Shown one piece after another: positions 25,871-34,531 of a stretch of DNA of 64,000 nucleotides. Where the stretch lies: contig NZ_CP063401.1 in NCBI RefSeq assembly GCF_021729885.1, positions 1,612,001 through 1,676,000 on the forward strand, given 5' to 3'. The notes beneath the pieces are model-generated. The model did no database searches, was not told the DNA's origin, and was given only the letters and a program-made list of their open reading frames with translations. Positions within the stretch are counted from its first letter, which is position 1. Each line of letters begins with the position of its first letter. The position numbers were made by a program, and so were the translations under genes. The DNA is from Devosia sp. SL43. Its GTDB lineage: Bacteria > Pseudomonadota > Alphaproteobacteria > Rhizobiales > Devosiaceae.

Positions 25871-26440
25871 ATGGTCAAGGTCATCGCCTCCTCGCTGCGA
25901 AAGGGCAATGTCGTCGAGCAGGACGGCAACCTCCACATCATCCTCACGGCTGAAAACGTCCATCCCGGCAAGGGCAACTCGATCACCAACGTCAACATGC
26001 GCCGCATGTCCGATGGGGTGAAGGTTGTCGGCCGCTGGCGCACCGTCGAGATGGTCGAGAAGGCCGATGTCGACGAGCGCGAGTATGACTATCTCTATTC
26101 CGATGGCGAGGGGCACCATTTCATGGAACCCGTCAGCTTCGAGCAGATCACCGTCTCCGAAGACGTCATCGGCGAGCAGAAGGCCTATCTCGTGGATGGC
26201 ATGAAGGTCTACCTCAAGACCTTCGAAGGCAGTGCCGTCGCCATGGAATTGCCGCAGCGCCTCAGCTTCGAGATCGTCGAGACCGAGCCGGTCGTGAAGG
26301 GCCAAACGGCCTCCTCGTCCTACAAGCCGGCCGTGCTCAACAACGGCCTCAAGGTCATGGTCCCGCCCCATATCGGCGTCGGCACCCGCATCGTGATCCT
26401 GACCGAAGACAATTCCTACGTCGAACGCGCCAAGGACTGA
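25871..26440 (+). CDS. efp: Translation elongation factor P
   Basis: A 189-residue EF-P of standard length with three beta domains: N-terminal KOW-like, then the central and C-terminal OB domains, with [24 protein letters not shown] near the end. The loop HPGKGNS has Lys34 at the position that EpmA modifies in E. coli, consistent with epmA and epmB next door. EF-P relieves ribosomes stalled at polyproline. AAGGA lies seven bases before ATG 25871; an upstream in-frame ATG at 25676 would add an unrelated leader. A terminator follows 23 bases after the stop. Confidence 0.97.
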   Translation: MVKVIASSLRKGNVVEQDGNLHIILTAENVHPGKGNSITNVNMRRMSDGVKVVGRWRTVEMVEKADVDEREYDYLYSDGEGHHFMEPVSFEQITVSEDVIGEQKAYLVDGMKVYLKTFEGSAVAMELPQRLSFEIVETEPVVKGQTASSSYKPAVLNNGLKVMVPPHIGVGTRIVILTEDNSYVERAKD

Positions 26441-26463
26441 TCCGGCGCATTCAGCACAAACCA

Positions 26464-26486
26464 ACGGGCCCATCTGGGCCCGTTTT
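26464..26486 (+). terminator. Rho-independent terminator of efp
   Basis: ACGGGCCCA (26464-26472) and TGGGCCCGT (26475-26483) pair around TC and run into TTTTC. In practice the innermost pairs open to give a larger loop. It follows the efp stop. Confidence 0.75.
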
Positions 26487-26707
26487 CATTTCCCCTCGAT
26501 TTCTCCCGCCGCGTCGCGCCAGTGCTCCTCGGCCCGATCCACCGGCGTGCCGTCGGCCAGCCATTTGTCATAGGCCATCTGCCGCAGCAACATGTCCTTG
26601 GCGCGCAGCCAATAATCGAACGACCGCCCGTCCGGCTGGCCATCCTGTTCCCACAGGAAATAGGCCGTTCGCCTGATGCTCTCGGCCACGTCAGAATTCT
26701 TCCGCAT
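26486..26707 (-). CDS. DUF2934 small protein
   Basis: A 73-residue hydrophilic protein. The segment ESIRRTAYFLWEQDGQPDGRSFDYWLRAKDMLL is the DUF2934 motif (IRRRAYxLWExxGxPxGxxxxHWLxA), common in small alphaproteobacterial proteins whose function is unknown. It lies 49 bases downstream of the DUF892 gene on the same strand, with a hairpin between them, and may be co-regulated with it in the general stress response. Confidence 0.8.
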   Translation of the reverse strand: MRKNSDVAESIRRTAYFLWEQDGQPDGRSFDYWLRAKDMLLRQMAYDKWLADGTPVDRAEEHWRDAAGEIEGK

Positions 26708-26723
26708 CCTGCCACCCGAAAAT

Positions 26724-26747
26724 GGGCGCGAGCCGGAACTCGCGCCC
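26724..26747 (-). terminator. Hairpin between DUF892 and DUF2934 genes
   Basis: GGGCGCGAG and CTCGCGCCC form a perfect 9-bp stem with a 6-base loop; reading the minus strand it is followed by ATTTT. It is probably a partial terminator or processing site that lowers the level of the downstream DUF2934 gene. Confidence 0.6.
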
Positions 26748-26756
26748 GCGGCGGTC

Positions 26757-27248
26757 TTACGCCGCCTTCTGGTTTACGTTGGCCGTCGCCACCTGGCTCA
26801 GCTTTTTGTCGGTCGCCACTTCTTCCTGCAGCGTCGCATCGAGCAGCGCGGCAATGTCCTTGTGACCAAGCTGAGTCGCCCAAGTCTTGAGCGTACCGTA
26901 GCGGGCGATTTCGTAGTGCTCAACGGCCTGCGCTGCCGACACCAGCCCGGCATCGAGCGCCACAGTGCCCTTGAATTCCTCGATGATCGATTTGCCTTCC
27001 TCGATGATCCCGAGGATGGCGTCGCAAGTCTTTCCGCGAGCCGGCTTGCCCAGCAGCTCGAAAATCTGCTCCAGGCGCTCGACATGGCCCTCGGTTTCCT
27101 CGAGGTGCTGCTCGAAGCCCGCCTTCAGTTCCGGCGAGGTCGCCGCCTTGGCCATCTTCGGCAGGGTCTTCACGATCTGCCGCTCGGCATAGTAGATGTC
27201 CTTGAGCGTATCGAGAAACAGGTCGTCCAAGGTCTTTTCGGTAGCCAT
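26757..27248 (-). CDS. DUF892 (YciE/YciF) ferritin-like protein
   Basis: A 163-residue four-helix protein of the DUF892 family. The opening (LDDLFLDTLKDIYYAERQIVKTLPKMAKAA) and the paired helices (HLEETEGHVERLEQIFELLG, HYEIARYGTLKTWATQLGH) carry the Glu and His residues of a ferritin-like di-iron site. E. coli YciE and YciF are stress-induced members. Upstream lies an exact EcfG-type promoter (27287-27311), which places this gene in the alphaproteobacterial general stress regulon. Likely role: iron or redox handling under stress (inference). Confidence 0.9.
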   Translation of the reverse strand: MATEKTLDDLFLDTLKDIYYAERQIVKTLPKMAKAATSPELKAGFEQHLEETEGHVERLEQIFELLGKPARGKTCDAILGIIEEGKSIIEEFKGTVALDAGLVSAAQAVEHYEIARYGTLKTWATQLGHKDIAALLDATLQEEVATDKKLSQVATANVNQKAA

Positions 27249-27286
27249 TTGTCATCTCCGGTGATTGGGTTCGACGCTGCCCCAAG

Positions 27287-27311
27287 AACGACTTCCCTCG
27301 TCCAAGGTTCC
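27287..27311 (-). promoter_or_regulatory. EcfG (general stress sigma factor) promoter
   Basis: On the minus strand GGAAC (27311-27307), a 16-base spacer and CGTT (27290-27287) match the alphaproteobacterial EcfG consensus GGAAC-N16/17-cGTT exactly. The predicted transcript would start about 30 bases before the DUF892 ATG. The -35 box lies 7 bases from the divergent methyltransferase start codon. Confidence 0.8.
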
Positions 27312-27317
27312 GCCGAT

Positions 27318-28040
27318 ATGACCGCCCCGCTCTACCCCACCGATTTCTACCAGAACCGCCGCGCCCACACCGCCCACGCCGCCCGTCGCATCCTCGGCAC
27401 ACTGCCATCTGGCCTGCCCCGCGCCAGCGTCGCCGATATCGGCTGCGGCACCGGCACCTGGCTCGCTGCAGCACTCGAACTGGGTGCTAGGACCGCCTTC
27501 GGAATCGAGGGAGATTGGGTGAAGCCTGGTATGCTCGACGATGCCAGGATCGTCTTCGCCCCGCAGGATCTCGAAGAGCGCTTCACCGGCCCCCGCGTCG
27601 ACCTCGCCATCTCGCTGGAAGTCGGCGAGCATCTATCCTCGGCCCGCGCCGAGAGTTTCGTTGCCGACCTGGTCGCCCTGGCGCCAGCCATCCTGTTCAG
27701 CGCCGCCATCCCCGGCCAGGGCGGCGTCGCCCATATCAATGAGCAATGGCACTCCTGGTGGGCACGGCTCTTCGCCGTCCACGGTTACTCCGCACATGAT
27801 GTGATCCGCCCCGCCATCTGGACTGACGAGGCGATCCCCGCCTGGTACCGGCAGAATGCGGTGATGTATCTTGATGAAGCGACGCGCACCGGGCTGGGGC
27901 TGACGCCGTCCGATCCGGCGCTGTTGGACAAGGTTCATCCCAGCTTCTGGGCGAGGGCCAATCGCGAGCTGGCGTATGCGAATGCACTGCCGGAGTCGGA
28001 GGTGCTGCGGCGTCAGGCGGAGGCGGCGCAGCAGCAGTAA
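27318..28040 (+). CDS. Class I SAM-dependent methyltransferase
   Basis: A 240-residue protein with motif I VADIGCGTGTWLAAALELG, an acidic residue after beta-2 (GIEGDW), and LAISLEVGEHL as motif post-II. The middle carries INEQWHSWWARLFAVHGY, typical of small methyltransferases that act on surface polysaccharide or small molecules (Methyltransf_23-like). ATG 27318 begins immediately before the conserved region; the frame is open far upstream but that part is antisense to DUF892. The substrate is unknown. Confidence 0.82.
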   Translation: MTAPLYPTDFYQNRRAHTAHAARRILGTLPSGLPRASVADIGCGTGTWLAAALELGARTAFGIEGDWVKPGMLDDARIVFAPQDLEERFTGPRVDLAISLEVGEHLSSARAESFVADLVALAPAILFSAAIPGQGGVAHINEQWHSWWARLFAVHGYSAHDVIRPAIWTDEAIPAWYRQNAVMYLDEATRTGLGLTPSDPALLDKVHPSFWARANRELAYANALPESEVLRRQAEAAQQQ

Positions 28041-28051
28041 GTAAGGAAGGA

Positions 28052-28170
28052 TACCCCCACACCTAACCTCCCCCTGAAAATGGGGAGGGACCGGCCGGTG
28101 GATGGGGTTCGATCTCGGCAAGCCCCGATATGTCCCTCCCCCTTTTTCAGGGGGAGGTTAGGTGGGGGTA
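28052..28170. repeat. CTCCCC-rich inverted repeat (type B relative)
   Basis: The outer arms, TACCCCCACACCTAACCTCC at the left and its near-complement at 28143-28170, form an inverted repeat of about 28 bp around a second CCCTCCCC/GGGGAGGG pair. It fills the gap between the methyltransferase and the convergent ThuA gene and may act as a bidirectional terminator. Confidence 0.8.
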
Positions 28171-28186
28171 CCTCTTCGCAAAGACT

Positions 28187-28822
28187 CTACCGCGCCGCCC
28201 AAACCAGCCCGCGCCGCAATATCTCCCGCACCGGCCCGCCCGCTAGCTCATCCGCCGTATGCCCCAGCGACGAGTAAAACACCCGCCCCTGGTCATGCAT
28301 GGTCGTGAACACCACCGGCATCACCACATCCTTGCGCCAGGGATGAAACTCACCGGAAAACCGCGTCGTCGCCAGCACCTCAACCGCCGGATCGTAGTTG
28401 AGGTAGTACTGCTCGCTCGTATGCTCGAAGCTCTCGATACCCTCAAGCAGCGGGTTGTCGCCCACGTCCACCCGGTAGGTGATGATGTTTCCCGGATGCT
28501 GCACCCAGTAAACACCGGCCATATACCGGAAGGGCACGCTGGCGCGGAAGGTCGTCGCCAGCCCCATGTGATAACCCGCCAGCCCCGTCCCCGCCCGTAC
28601 GGCCGCAACGAGGTTGTTCATCTTCTCCGGCGCCAGCGTGCCATCGGTGATCACAGGCACGACCAGATCATTGCTGCCGACATCTTCGGCGCCCAGTGCG
28701 TCATAGTCCGGCGTCACGGTGACGGCGAAGCCTTCCGCCTCCAGCAGCTCGCGCACCACATGGGCGCCCCGCTCCGGCGTATGCAGCTCCATCCCGCCCC
28801 AGACAACGAGGGCTTTCTTCAT
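28187..28822 (-). CDS. ThuA-like domain protein (trehalose/sugar utilisation family)
   Basis: A 211-residue protein of the ThuA fold (class I glutamine amidotransferase-like). It has [27 protein letters not shown] at the N-terminus, [14 protein letters not shown] in place of a nucleophile loop, and a C-terminal [13 protein letters not shown]. ThuA proteins occur in sugar utilisation operons and are linked to 3-keto-sugar metabolism; catalysis is poorly defined. The ATG overlaps the stop of the acetyltransferase-fusion gene (ATGA). This is the last gene of the long minus-strand carbohydrate locus. Confidence 0.88.
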   Translation of the reverse strand: MKKALVVWGGMELHTPERGAHVVRELLEAEGFAVTVTPDYDALGAEDVGSNDLVVPVITDGTLAPEKMNNLVAAVRAGTGLAGYHMGLATTFRASVPFRYMAGVYWVQHPGNIITYRVDVGDNPLLEGIESFEHTSEQYYLNYDPAVEVLATTRFSGEFHPWRKDVVMPVVFTTMHDQGRVFYSSLGHTADELAGGPVREILRRGLVWAAR

Positions 28823-30450
28823 AGTCCCAGCCCCACTGCCTTGGTCCGATGCACACCCTTGGGCACGAACACGAATTCGTCCGCAATCCCCAGCAGCTCC
28901 GCCGCCAGATGCACCACCGATAACCACATCTCGGTCCCCTGCAGGCTCGCATCCTGCCCATCGGCAAAGGCAAAGCCCTGTCCGCCCACCCATCGCTCCT
29001 CGGCCCGCACAATCACCGCCCGCGCAATGGCTTCCGCCTCCGCACGGCGATAGTCGGTCTGCCGCAGGCACAGCAGCAGTGGATGGATAGTGTCGAGCAG
29101 GTTGCAGGCCGTGTAGGTCCGCCCAGAGAACCCGCCATAATTGCGATAGTTCAGCAGCACCGAGTCGATCGCCCGCTCGGCATTGGGTACCGGCAGGCCG
29201 AACTGGGCATAGGTCCCGCGCGTCAGCCGGTAGAAGCCGTTGACCGGCTGCAGCAGCCCCTCGTCGGCTGTTGTCGAGCCCCACAAACCGGTCGCCCGGT
29301 CCTGCTTCAGCGCCAGCCAGCCGAATAGGGTCTCGCGCGTCCGTCCGGTCGAGAAATACCGCGCATTGTAGTAGAGCGCCGTGCCGATCGCATCGACCGC
29401 CGCGCCCGCGCCCCAGGCCCGCTCGCGCCACGTGAGCTCCTCGAGCCATGCACACAGCGCCGGCGCGTCGAGCTCGACCGCCGATACCGGGTACAGCGGC
29501 TTGCCGCCCAGCACCTCGATGGCATAGCCCACCGAGAGCACGTTGTAGAGCGCCAGCCCCTCGTCCCGCATCGCCTGGCCCGCTGCCGGTGGTCGGTGCG
29601 GATCGGGGAATAGGCCCGTGACCGGGTCCTGCATGGCCTGCAACTCCGCCAGCGTCGCCGCGACATCGAGCCCCTCGGGCACGCCGCCGAAACCCGCCGC
29701 GATCTCGATGGCATCATTGCGATGCCGCGCACTGGGCCGCGCTGTGCCGTCAGCCTCGCGCGATACATACTCGCCGTCCTCGCGATAGCGCGCCAGCACC
29801 TCGGGCCACTGCGCCGCCGCCGCACCGCCCAGCCGACCCAGCGCGCCAACCGCATCGCGCTTGCCCGATTGCCCGCGATAGCGCACCACCTTGGCCGGCA
29901 CGCCACCGACAATGGCCAACGGCGGCACGTCCCTGCTGACGACAGCACCGGCCGCAACCACTGCGCCCCTGCCCACCGTCACGCCATCAAGCACCACGGC
30001 ATTGGCGCCGATCCACACATCGTCCTCGATGGTGATGCCCAGCGTCTCATGCTTCTGTTTGTGGATCGGCTGTGTGGGATCGTCGAAGCCATGGTTGAAC
30101 CCGACGATCGACACATGGCTGGCAATCCGCACGCCATCGCCACAACGCACCTTGCCCGAAATCATCGCATAGGGATTGACCGTGGTATGCGCGCCAAACT
30201 CCACGTCGCCCCGCACCAGCGCATGACCCGCGATCCAGCTGTGTTCACCCAGAACCAGATGCGTCGTGAAGATCGCCGCCTCCGCCGCGACAAAGGCCGT
30301 CGGCGCGAAACTGGCTCCCGCCACGCCCGCCAGATGCGCCTGCCGCGCCCGGTGGTCAGGGGAGTCGATGTCTGCTTGCGTACGATCCCAAGTCAAGAAC
30401 TGCAGGCGGGCTTCGTGGTCGATCTGTTCTGGAGTGCGATAGCTGTCCAT
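28819..30450 (-). CDS. Hexapeptide O-acetyltransferase fused to an alpha/alpha-toroid-like domain
   Basis: A 543-residue fusion. Residues about 1-205 are a left-handed beta-helix acyltransferase of the maltose/galactoside O-acetyltransferase type. Hexapeptide repeats run from [16 protein letters not shown], with catalytic-His segment [16 protein letters not shown] and the end [31 protein letters not shown]...VPAKVV. Residues about 235-543 are mostly helical, with repeated lengths around [27 protein letters not shown] and [24 protein letters not shown]. This looks like a six-hairpin or terpene-cyclase-like toroid that could bind a polysaccharide chain; that assignment is inference. ATG 30450 has GGAGAG upstream. 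It is co-transcribed with ThuA and likely belongs to the same sugar locus. Confidence 0.78.
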   Translation of the reverse strand: MDSYRTPEQIDHEARLQFLTWDRTQADIDSPDHRARQAHLAGVAGASFAPTAFVAAEAAIFTTHLVLGEHSWIAGHALVRGDVEFGAHTTVNPYAMISGKVRCGDGVRIASHVSIVGFNHGFDDPTQPIHKQKHETLGITIEDDVWIGANAVVLDGVTVGRGAVVAAGAVVSRDVPPLAIVGGVPAKVVRYRGQSGKRDAVGALGRLGGAAAAQWPEVLARYREDGEYVSREADGTARPSARHRNDAIEIAAGFGGVPEGLDVAATLAELQAMQDPVTGLFPDPHRPPAAGQAMRDEGLALYNVLSVGYAIEVLGGKPLYPVSAVELDAPALCAWLEELTWRERAWGAGAAVDAIGTALYYNARYFSTGRTRETLFGWLALKQDRATGLWGSTTADEGLLQPVNGFYRLTRGTYAQFGLPVPNAERAIDSVLLNYRNYGGFSGRTYTACNLLDTIHPLLLCLRQTDYRRAEAEAIARAVIVRAEERWVGGQGFAFADGQDASLQGTEMWLSVVHLAAELLGIADEFVFVPKGVHRTKAVGLGL

Positions 30451-30499
30451 TAAACTCTCTCCAGGCAAATGGCTTTGGACGGCACGATATCTCAGTCGT

Positions 30500-30608
30500 C
30501 ACCCTCCCCCTCTGTGGGGAGGGATCAAGGGTGGGGGGTGGCTCCAATATCAGGGCTCTCGCACCCCCTCCCACCCTCCCCCATCAAGGGGGAGGTGCCG
30601 CGTTGTGG
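30500..30608. repeat. CTCCCC-rich palindromic intergenic repeat (type B)
   Basis: A 109-base copy of the element at 20975-21082, sharing the outer tips CACCCTCCCC/GGGGGAGGTGCC and the middle GGGGGGTGG...GGGCTC...CACCCCCTCCCA. It lies within the minus-strand operon between the 2-hydroxyacid dehydrogenase and the acetyltransferase fusion. Confidence 0.8.
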
Positions 30609-30639
30609 TTGGGCACCATCGTGCCAAATACCAAACAGG

Positions 30640-31647
30640 CTAAGCCAGCCGCTCCAGCAGCGCCGGTTCCACCGCAAATTCCAGCGGCACGCCCTTCACG
30701 AAGCGCTCTACCTCATCCACCGCCATCTGCCCCAGCCGCAACCGCTCCATCCCCACGGCCCCCGCCACATGCGGCGTCAGGAACACATTGGGCAAACTAT
30801 AGAGCGGCGAATCTGCCGCCGGAATCTCGGGGTCCGTCACATCGATCACCGCATGGATGCGGCCGGTCTGCAATTCGGCAATCAGCGCCGTCTCGTCCAC
30901 CACTGCGCCGCGCGCGGTGTTGATGAAGGCCGCCCCGTCCTGCATCAGCTTGAGCTGCCGCGAGCCGATCATCGCCTTGGTCGACGGCAGCGACGGTGCA
31001 TGGATCGACACCACGTCCGACCGCGCCATCAGCGTATCGAGCTCCACCAGTTCTGCCCCTTCGAGCACCGCATCGCCCGGTCGAACGAAGGGATCGCTGA
31101 GCAGAACCTTGAAGTCGAAGGCGGCCAGCATCCTGGCCACCTTTCGCCCGATGCGCGAGGCGCCGACCAGGCCCACCGTCCGTTGGTAATTCCCTATTGG
31201 CTCGTCCATCAGCGCGTAGCTGCTGCGGCGCGCCGGATCGGCCCGATAGCGGTCGCGCAGCTCGAACACGCGCTTGTTGGCGAAAATGATCGCCGCCAGC
31301 GTGAACTCGGCCACCGGCACAGCATTGGCATCGGCCGCATGCGTCACCACGATCCCGGCGGCATAAACCGCCGGATCGAGCGTATATTTTACCGTCCCCG
31401 CCGCATGGGCGATGAGCTTGAGATTAGGCGCCGCGCGCACCACCTCCGCCGTCACCATGGGGCAACCCCAGCCGGTGACGAGAATATCGATCTGCCCCAG
31501 CACGGCCCGCGCGGCCGGACTGGTGAATTCCCCCAGCGGCTCGGTCTGCACGATGTCGCAAATGTCAGCCAGCCGCGCCAGCGCTTCGGCGTCAAAGACA
31601 TATTTCGTGCGATCCGCCGCAAGGGCGAAGGCGAGTTTGGGACGCAT
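30640..31647 (-). CDS. D-isomer-specific 2-hydroxyacid dehydrogenase
   Basis: A 335-residue NAD-dependent enzyme with Rossmann motif VGLVGASRIGRKVARML (GxSxxG in place of GxGxxG), catalytic Arg in FINTARGAVVDE, Glu in IDVTDPEIPAADSPLY, and His in NVFLTPHVAGA. It is related to hydroxypyruvate/phosphoglycerate reductases. In this locus it probably handles a keto or hydroxy acid from uronate or sugar-acid catabolism (inference). The ATG at 31647 overlaps the stop of the DUF2264 gene (TGATG). The second Gly of the dinucleotide motif is Ala-Ser here, a mild deviation. Confidence 0.88.
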   Translation of the reverse strand: MRPKLAFALAADRTKYVFDAEALARLADICDIVQTEPLGEFTSPAARAVLGQIDILVTGWGCPMVTAEVVRAAPNLKLIAHAAGTVKYTLDPAVYAAGIVVTHAADANAVPVAEFTLAAIIFANKRVFELRDRYRADPARRSSYALMDEPIGNYQRTVGLVGASRIGRKVARMLAAFDFKVLLSDPFVRPGDAVLEGAELVELDTLMARSDVVSIHAPSLPSTKAMIGSRQLKLMQDGAAFINTARGAVVDETALIAELQTGRIHAVIDVTDPEIPAADSPLYSLPNVFLTPHVAGAVGMERLRLGQMAVDEVERFVKGVPLEFAVEPALLERLA

Positions 31648-33500
31648 CAAAACCGCTCCGGCACCAGGATGGCGCTGACATCAATGCCCTCGCGGGCGAA
31701 CAGGGCTTCCAGAGCCGCAATATCGGGGGCGTGCGGCGGATTGGCCAGGGCAGCCTCAGCCTCCGCACCTGCTGGCAAAGCCATTGCGGCCGTCACCAGC
31801 ACACTCGTGCCGGCAGGCACATCGCCCCGCAATTGCGGCACGATGGTCTTGGAGACAATGAGGTTGGAATTAGGATAGGCGCGGAACGCCCGCCCCTCGC
31901 GCTTGCCACCAAGATCGATGATCGCGCTTATATCGGTCGGGCTCTTGGCCACGCCGCGGCCCGGCTCGTCGATATAGGCGTCGGCGTTAAGGTCGGCGCG
32001 CGCGATGGCAAACCCACCCTCGGTCGCATGCAGCGCGCGCGGCGTGGTGATCCGATGCACCCGGATATGCCAGAGATTGGCCGGGATCAACCAGGTCTCG
32101 GCCTCGACATCGCTCCACGGTTTCCACCTGGCGAACAGCGTGTTCTCGGCAATCTGCGCGACCTCGTTGGTTTCGCGCACACGATAGTGCCGCCCATCAT
32201 CCGAGAAGGCCAGTGCACCGTCGAAAGTGCCGCCATTGTAGTTGCGCTCGTCCACTTCCACCGAAAAACCGTAACGGCTGGAATAGACGAATTTGGCGTA
32301 TTTCTCGGTGCCGTGCCGCATCTGCCAGTTCTGTTGGCCGCTCGACAATGCCACCACATTGCCTGGCGTATGCTGCATCACCATGCCGGGCTGCTTCAGC
32401 GGAATGGGCTTCTTGCTGGTGACGGCCGGCGTCTCTTCCGCCGTCCAGAATGGGTGATCGGCCGGCAGCGCCAGCGGCAGGAAGGCCTTGAGCGCCCAAT
32501 AGGGCGAGCCGGCCGAGTTGTAGCTCTCGGACATGAACAGGTTCGGATAGCCGTAGCCGATCGACAAAATCCCATCGCGATTGGCGATCGGCTTGTCGGC
32601 CCACCAGCGGAGGTGGCGCATGAACTGGCCCTTGATTTCGCCCCAGGGCAAAGCCTCAAGGTCGGCGAAGGCCAGTGCGCCCCAAAAGCCGCCACAGGCG
32701 AACCGATAGGTGAGGCTCCGCCCGAAGGCGAGCGTGCCGCCATCTTCGTCGAACCAATGGCGGATATCCTTGGCGAACAGCGTCGCCCGCTCTTTGTAGG
32801 CGGCCACGCGCTTGTCATCGCCACGCGCCAGCTTGGCGTAGATCAGGCCGTAGAAGTGCATGGCGAAAGGAATGTAGTGGTCGATCCGTCGGACATTGCC
32901 GTCGCGATACCAGCCATCGCCGAGATAGAAGCCGTCGAGTTCCTCGAGATATTTCTCGGTCAATGACCGGTCGAACTCGACGCCGCACTCCCCCAGCCCC
33001 AGATCGACCAGGATGCGGAAGAACTTCCAGTTGTTGTCGGCATAGTCGAACTTGCGAGCATGCTTGAGATAGGCGGCAAGATTGTCCTTGGCCCGCTGCG
33101 GCAGCGGCTCCCAGACATGCTGTGGCACCATCCGCATGGTGAAGCCGATGGCCGCCAGTTCCACCATGCGCTGGTCGGTCGAATTGACCGTGCCCCAATA
33201 TTCCGGATGCTCCGGATCGGTGCCATTGGCCAGCCCGCGGCGATACAGCTCCCAGTGGTCGAACGCGCCGCCACCCGCCGCCAGCGGCGTCAGGCCCCAC
33301 AACGGCCGGGCAAAGCCCTCGAGGTCAGCCGCCGCTCGGTCAAAATGGGCCCCGGCTGCGTCGAGCCGCACCCGCGCCCCACCTTCCGAGAAGAATGGCA
33401 GCACCGGATTGAACAGGTCATGCAGCGCCTTCTCCACGTCGACGCGGGTCTTGAGCGGATTGCCATGCAGCGGATTGGCGGTGACGGGATCGTAAGTCAT
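31647..33500 (-). CDS. DUF2264 domain protein of the polysaccharide locus
   Basis: A 617-residue protein of the DUF2264 family. The N-terminal two thirds is an (alpha/alpha)6-like barrel with WGTVNSTDQRMVELAAIGF, NNWKFFRILVDLGLGECG, YRDGNVRRIDHYIPFAMHFYGL and YRFACGGFWGALAFADLEALPWGEIK. The C-terminal beta domain has KYAKFVYSSRYGFSVEVDE. No signal peptide is present, so it is cytoplasmic. DUF2264 proteins recur in polysaccharide utilisation loci beside heparinase-like lyases and are thought to be glycan-active, without established chemistry. It overlaps the ABC ATPase upstream by 4 bases. Confidence 0.88.
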   Translation of the reverse strand: MTYDPVTANPLHGNPLKTRVDVEKALHDLFNPVLPFFSEGGARVRLDAAGAHFDRAAADLEGFARPLWGLTPLAAGGGAFDHWELYRRGLANGTDPEHPEYWGTVNSTDQRMVELAAIGFTMRMVPQHVWEPLPQRAKDNLAAYLKHARKFDYADNNWKFFRILVDLGLGECGVEFDRSLTEKYLEELDGFYLGDGWYRDGNVRRIDHYIPFAMHFYGLIYAKLARGDDKRVAAYKERATLFAKDIRHWFDEDGGTLAFGRSLTYRFACGGFWGALAFADLEALPWGEIKGQFMRHLRWWADKPIANRDGILSIGYGYPNLFMSESYNSAGSPYWALKAFLPLALPADHPFWTAEETPAVTSKKPIPLKQPGMVMQHTPGNVVALSSGQQNWQMRHGTEKYAKFVYSSRYGFSVEVDERNYNGGTFDGALAFSDDGRHYRVRETNEVAQIAENTLFARWKPWSDVEAETWLIPANLWHIRVHRITTPRALHATEGGFAIARADLNADAYIDEPGRGVAKSPTDISAIIDLGGKREGRAFRAYPNSNLIVSKTIVPQLRGDVPAGTSVLVTAAMALPAGAEAEAALANPPHAPDIAALEALFAREGIDVSAILVPERF

Positions 33501-34531
33501 GCAAATTCCTTCGTCGGCGCATCGTCGTAGGCGCCCTTCAGATCCAGTTTCTCGGCAAAGTGGCAGGCGGCCATCTGGGCCGTGCCGTTGATGGCCCGCA
33601 GCTCGGGCCTGTCGGTGCGGCACTTGTCTTCGGCATATTTGCAGCGCGTATGAAACGGGCAGCCGACCGGGCGATTGCCGAGATAGGGGATTTCGCCCCG
33701 CACTTCCTTCTTCCGCCCCTTGCGACGCAGCGGATCGGCGATTGGCAGGGCTTCGAGCAGCAGTTCGGTGTAGGGATGGCGCGGCCGCTCGAACAGCATT
33801 TCGGTGGGCGCATTTTCCACCACATGGCCAAGATACATAACCACCACACGGTCAGCGATGTAGTTTACCACGCCCAGGTCATGGCTGATGAAGATATAGG
33901 TCAGCCCGAACTCGGCCTTGAGGTCTTCGAGCAGGTTCAGCACCTGAGCCTGAATGGACACGTCCAGCGCCGATACCGCCTCGTCGGCAATCACCAGCTT
34001 GGGGTCCAGCACCAGCGCCCGGGCAATGCCGATGCGCTGCCGCTGCCCACCCGAAAACGCATGCGGATACCGCCCCACCGCTTCAGCCGGTATGCCGACC
34101 TTTTCCAGCGTCGAAATCACCCGCTCTTCCAGTTCCTTGCCCTTGCATATCCGGTGGATACGCAGTGGCTCGGCGACGATGTCGAAGACCCGCATATTGG
34201 GGTTCAGCGAACTCATCGGATCCTGGAAGATCATGCGGATATCCTGCCGCCACGGCTTGATCTCGCGCTTGCTGAGTGCCGTCAGTTCCACGTCGCCGCC
34301 GGCCTTGGGATGATAGGTCACCCTGCCCTCGCTGACCGGCTGCGCCTGGATGATGCAGCGCCCCAAAGTGGTCTTGCCGCAGCCGCTTTCACCCACGATA
34401 GCCAGCGTCTCGCCGGCTTCCACCGTCAGGTTGATGTCGGTCAGCGCATCGAGCCGCCGCTCGGCTCCGAACCAGCCGCCAGACAGAACGTAATGCTTGG
34501 AGAGGTGCTCCACACTCAGCAGCGTGCTCAT
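33497..34531 (-). CDS. Oligopeptide/oligosaccharide ABC transporter ATPase (DppF/OppF type)
   Basis: A 344-residue ABC ATPase with Walker A GESGCGKTT, signature FSGGQRQRIGIARAL, Walker B LVIADEAVSALD and H-loop ISHDLGVV. The C-terminal oligo_HPY domain has GCPFHTRCKYAEDKCR, whose cysteines bind a 4Fe-4S cluster in some relatives. With the DppD-like ATPase next to it (4-base overlap), it powers the importer formed with the permeases at 35797-37922 and the binding protein at 38004. Confidence 0.92.
   Translation of the reverse strand: MSTLLSVEHLSKHYVLSGGWFGAERRLDALTDINLTVEAGETLAIVGESGCGKTTLGRCIIQAQPVSEGRVTYHPKAGGDVELTALSKREIKPWRQDIRMIFQDPMSSLNPNMRVFDIVAEPLRIHRICKGKELEERVISTLEKVGIPAEAVGRYPHAFSGGQRQRIGIARALVLDPKLVIADEAVSALDVSIQAQVLNLLEDLKAEFGLTYIFISHDLGVVNYIADRVVVMYLGHVVENAPTEMLFERPRHPYTELLLEALPIADPLRRKGRKKEVRGEIPYLGNRPVGCPFHTRCKYAEDKCRTDRPELRAINGTAQMAACHFAEKLDLKGAYDDAPTKEFA

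Noticed and set aside
26676..27317. Upstream extension of the methyltransferase frame
   Set aside because: It is antisense to the DUF892 gene; homology starts at ATG 27318.
28187..29455. A longer frame extending the ThuA gene upstream
   Set aside because: The extension is an alternative frame of the acetyltransferase fusion; the conserved protein begins at ATG 28822, overlapping the previous stop.
20975..30608. CTCCCC-rich repeats considered as CRISPR or insertion-sequence remnants
   Set aside because: They are single palindromes without regular spacers, target duplications or transposase sequence.
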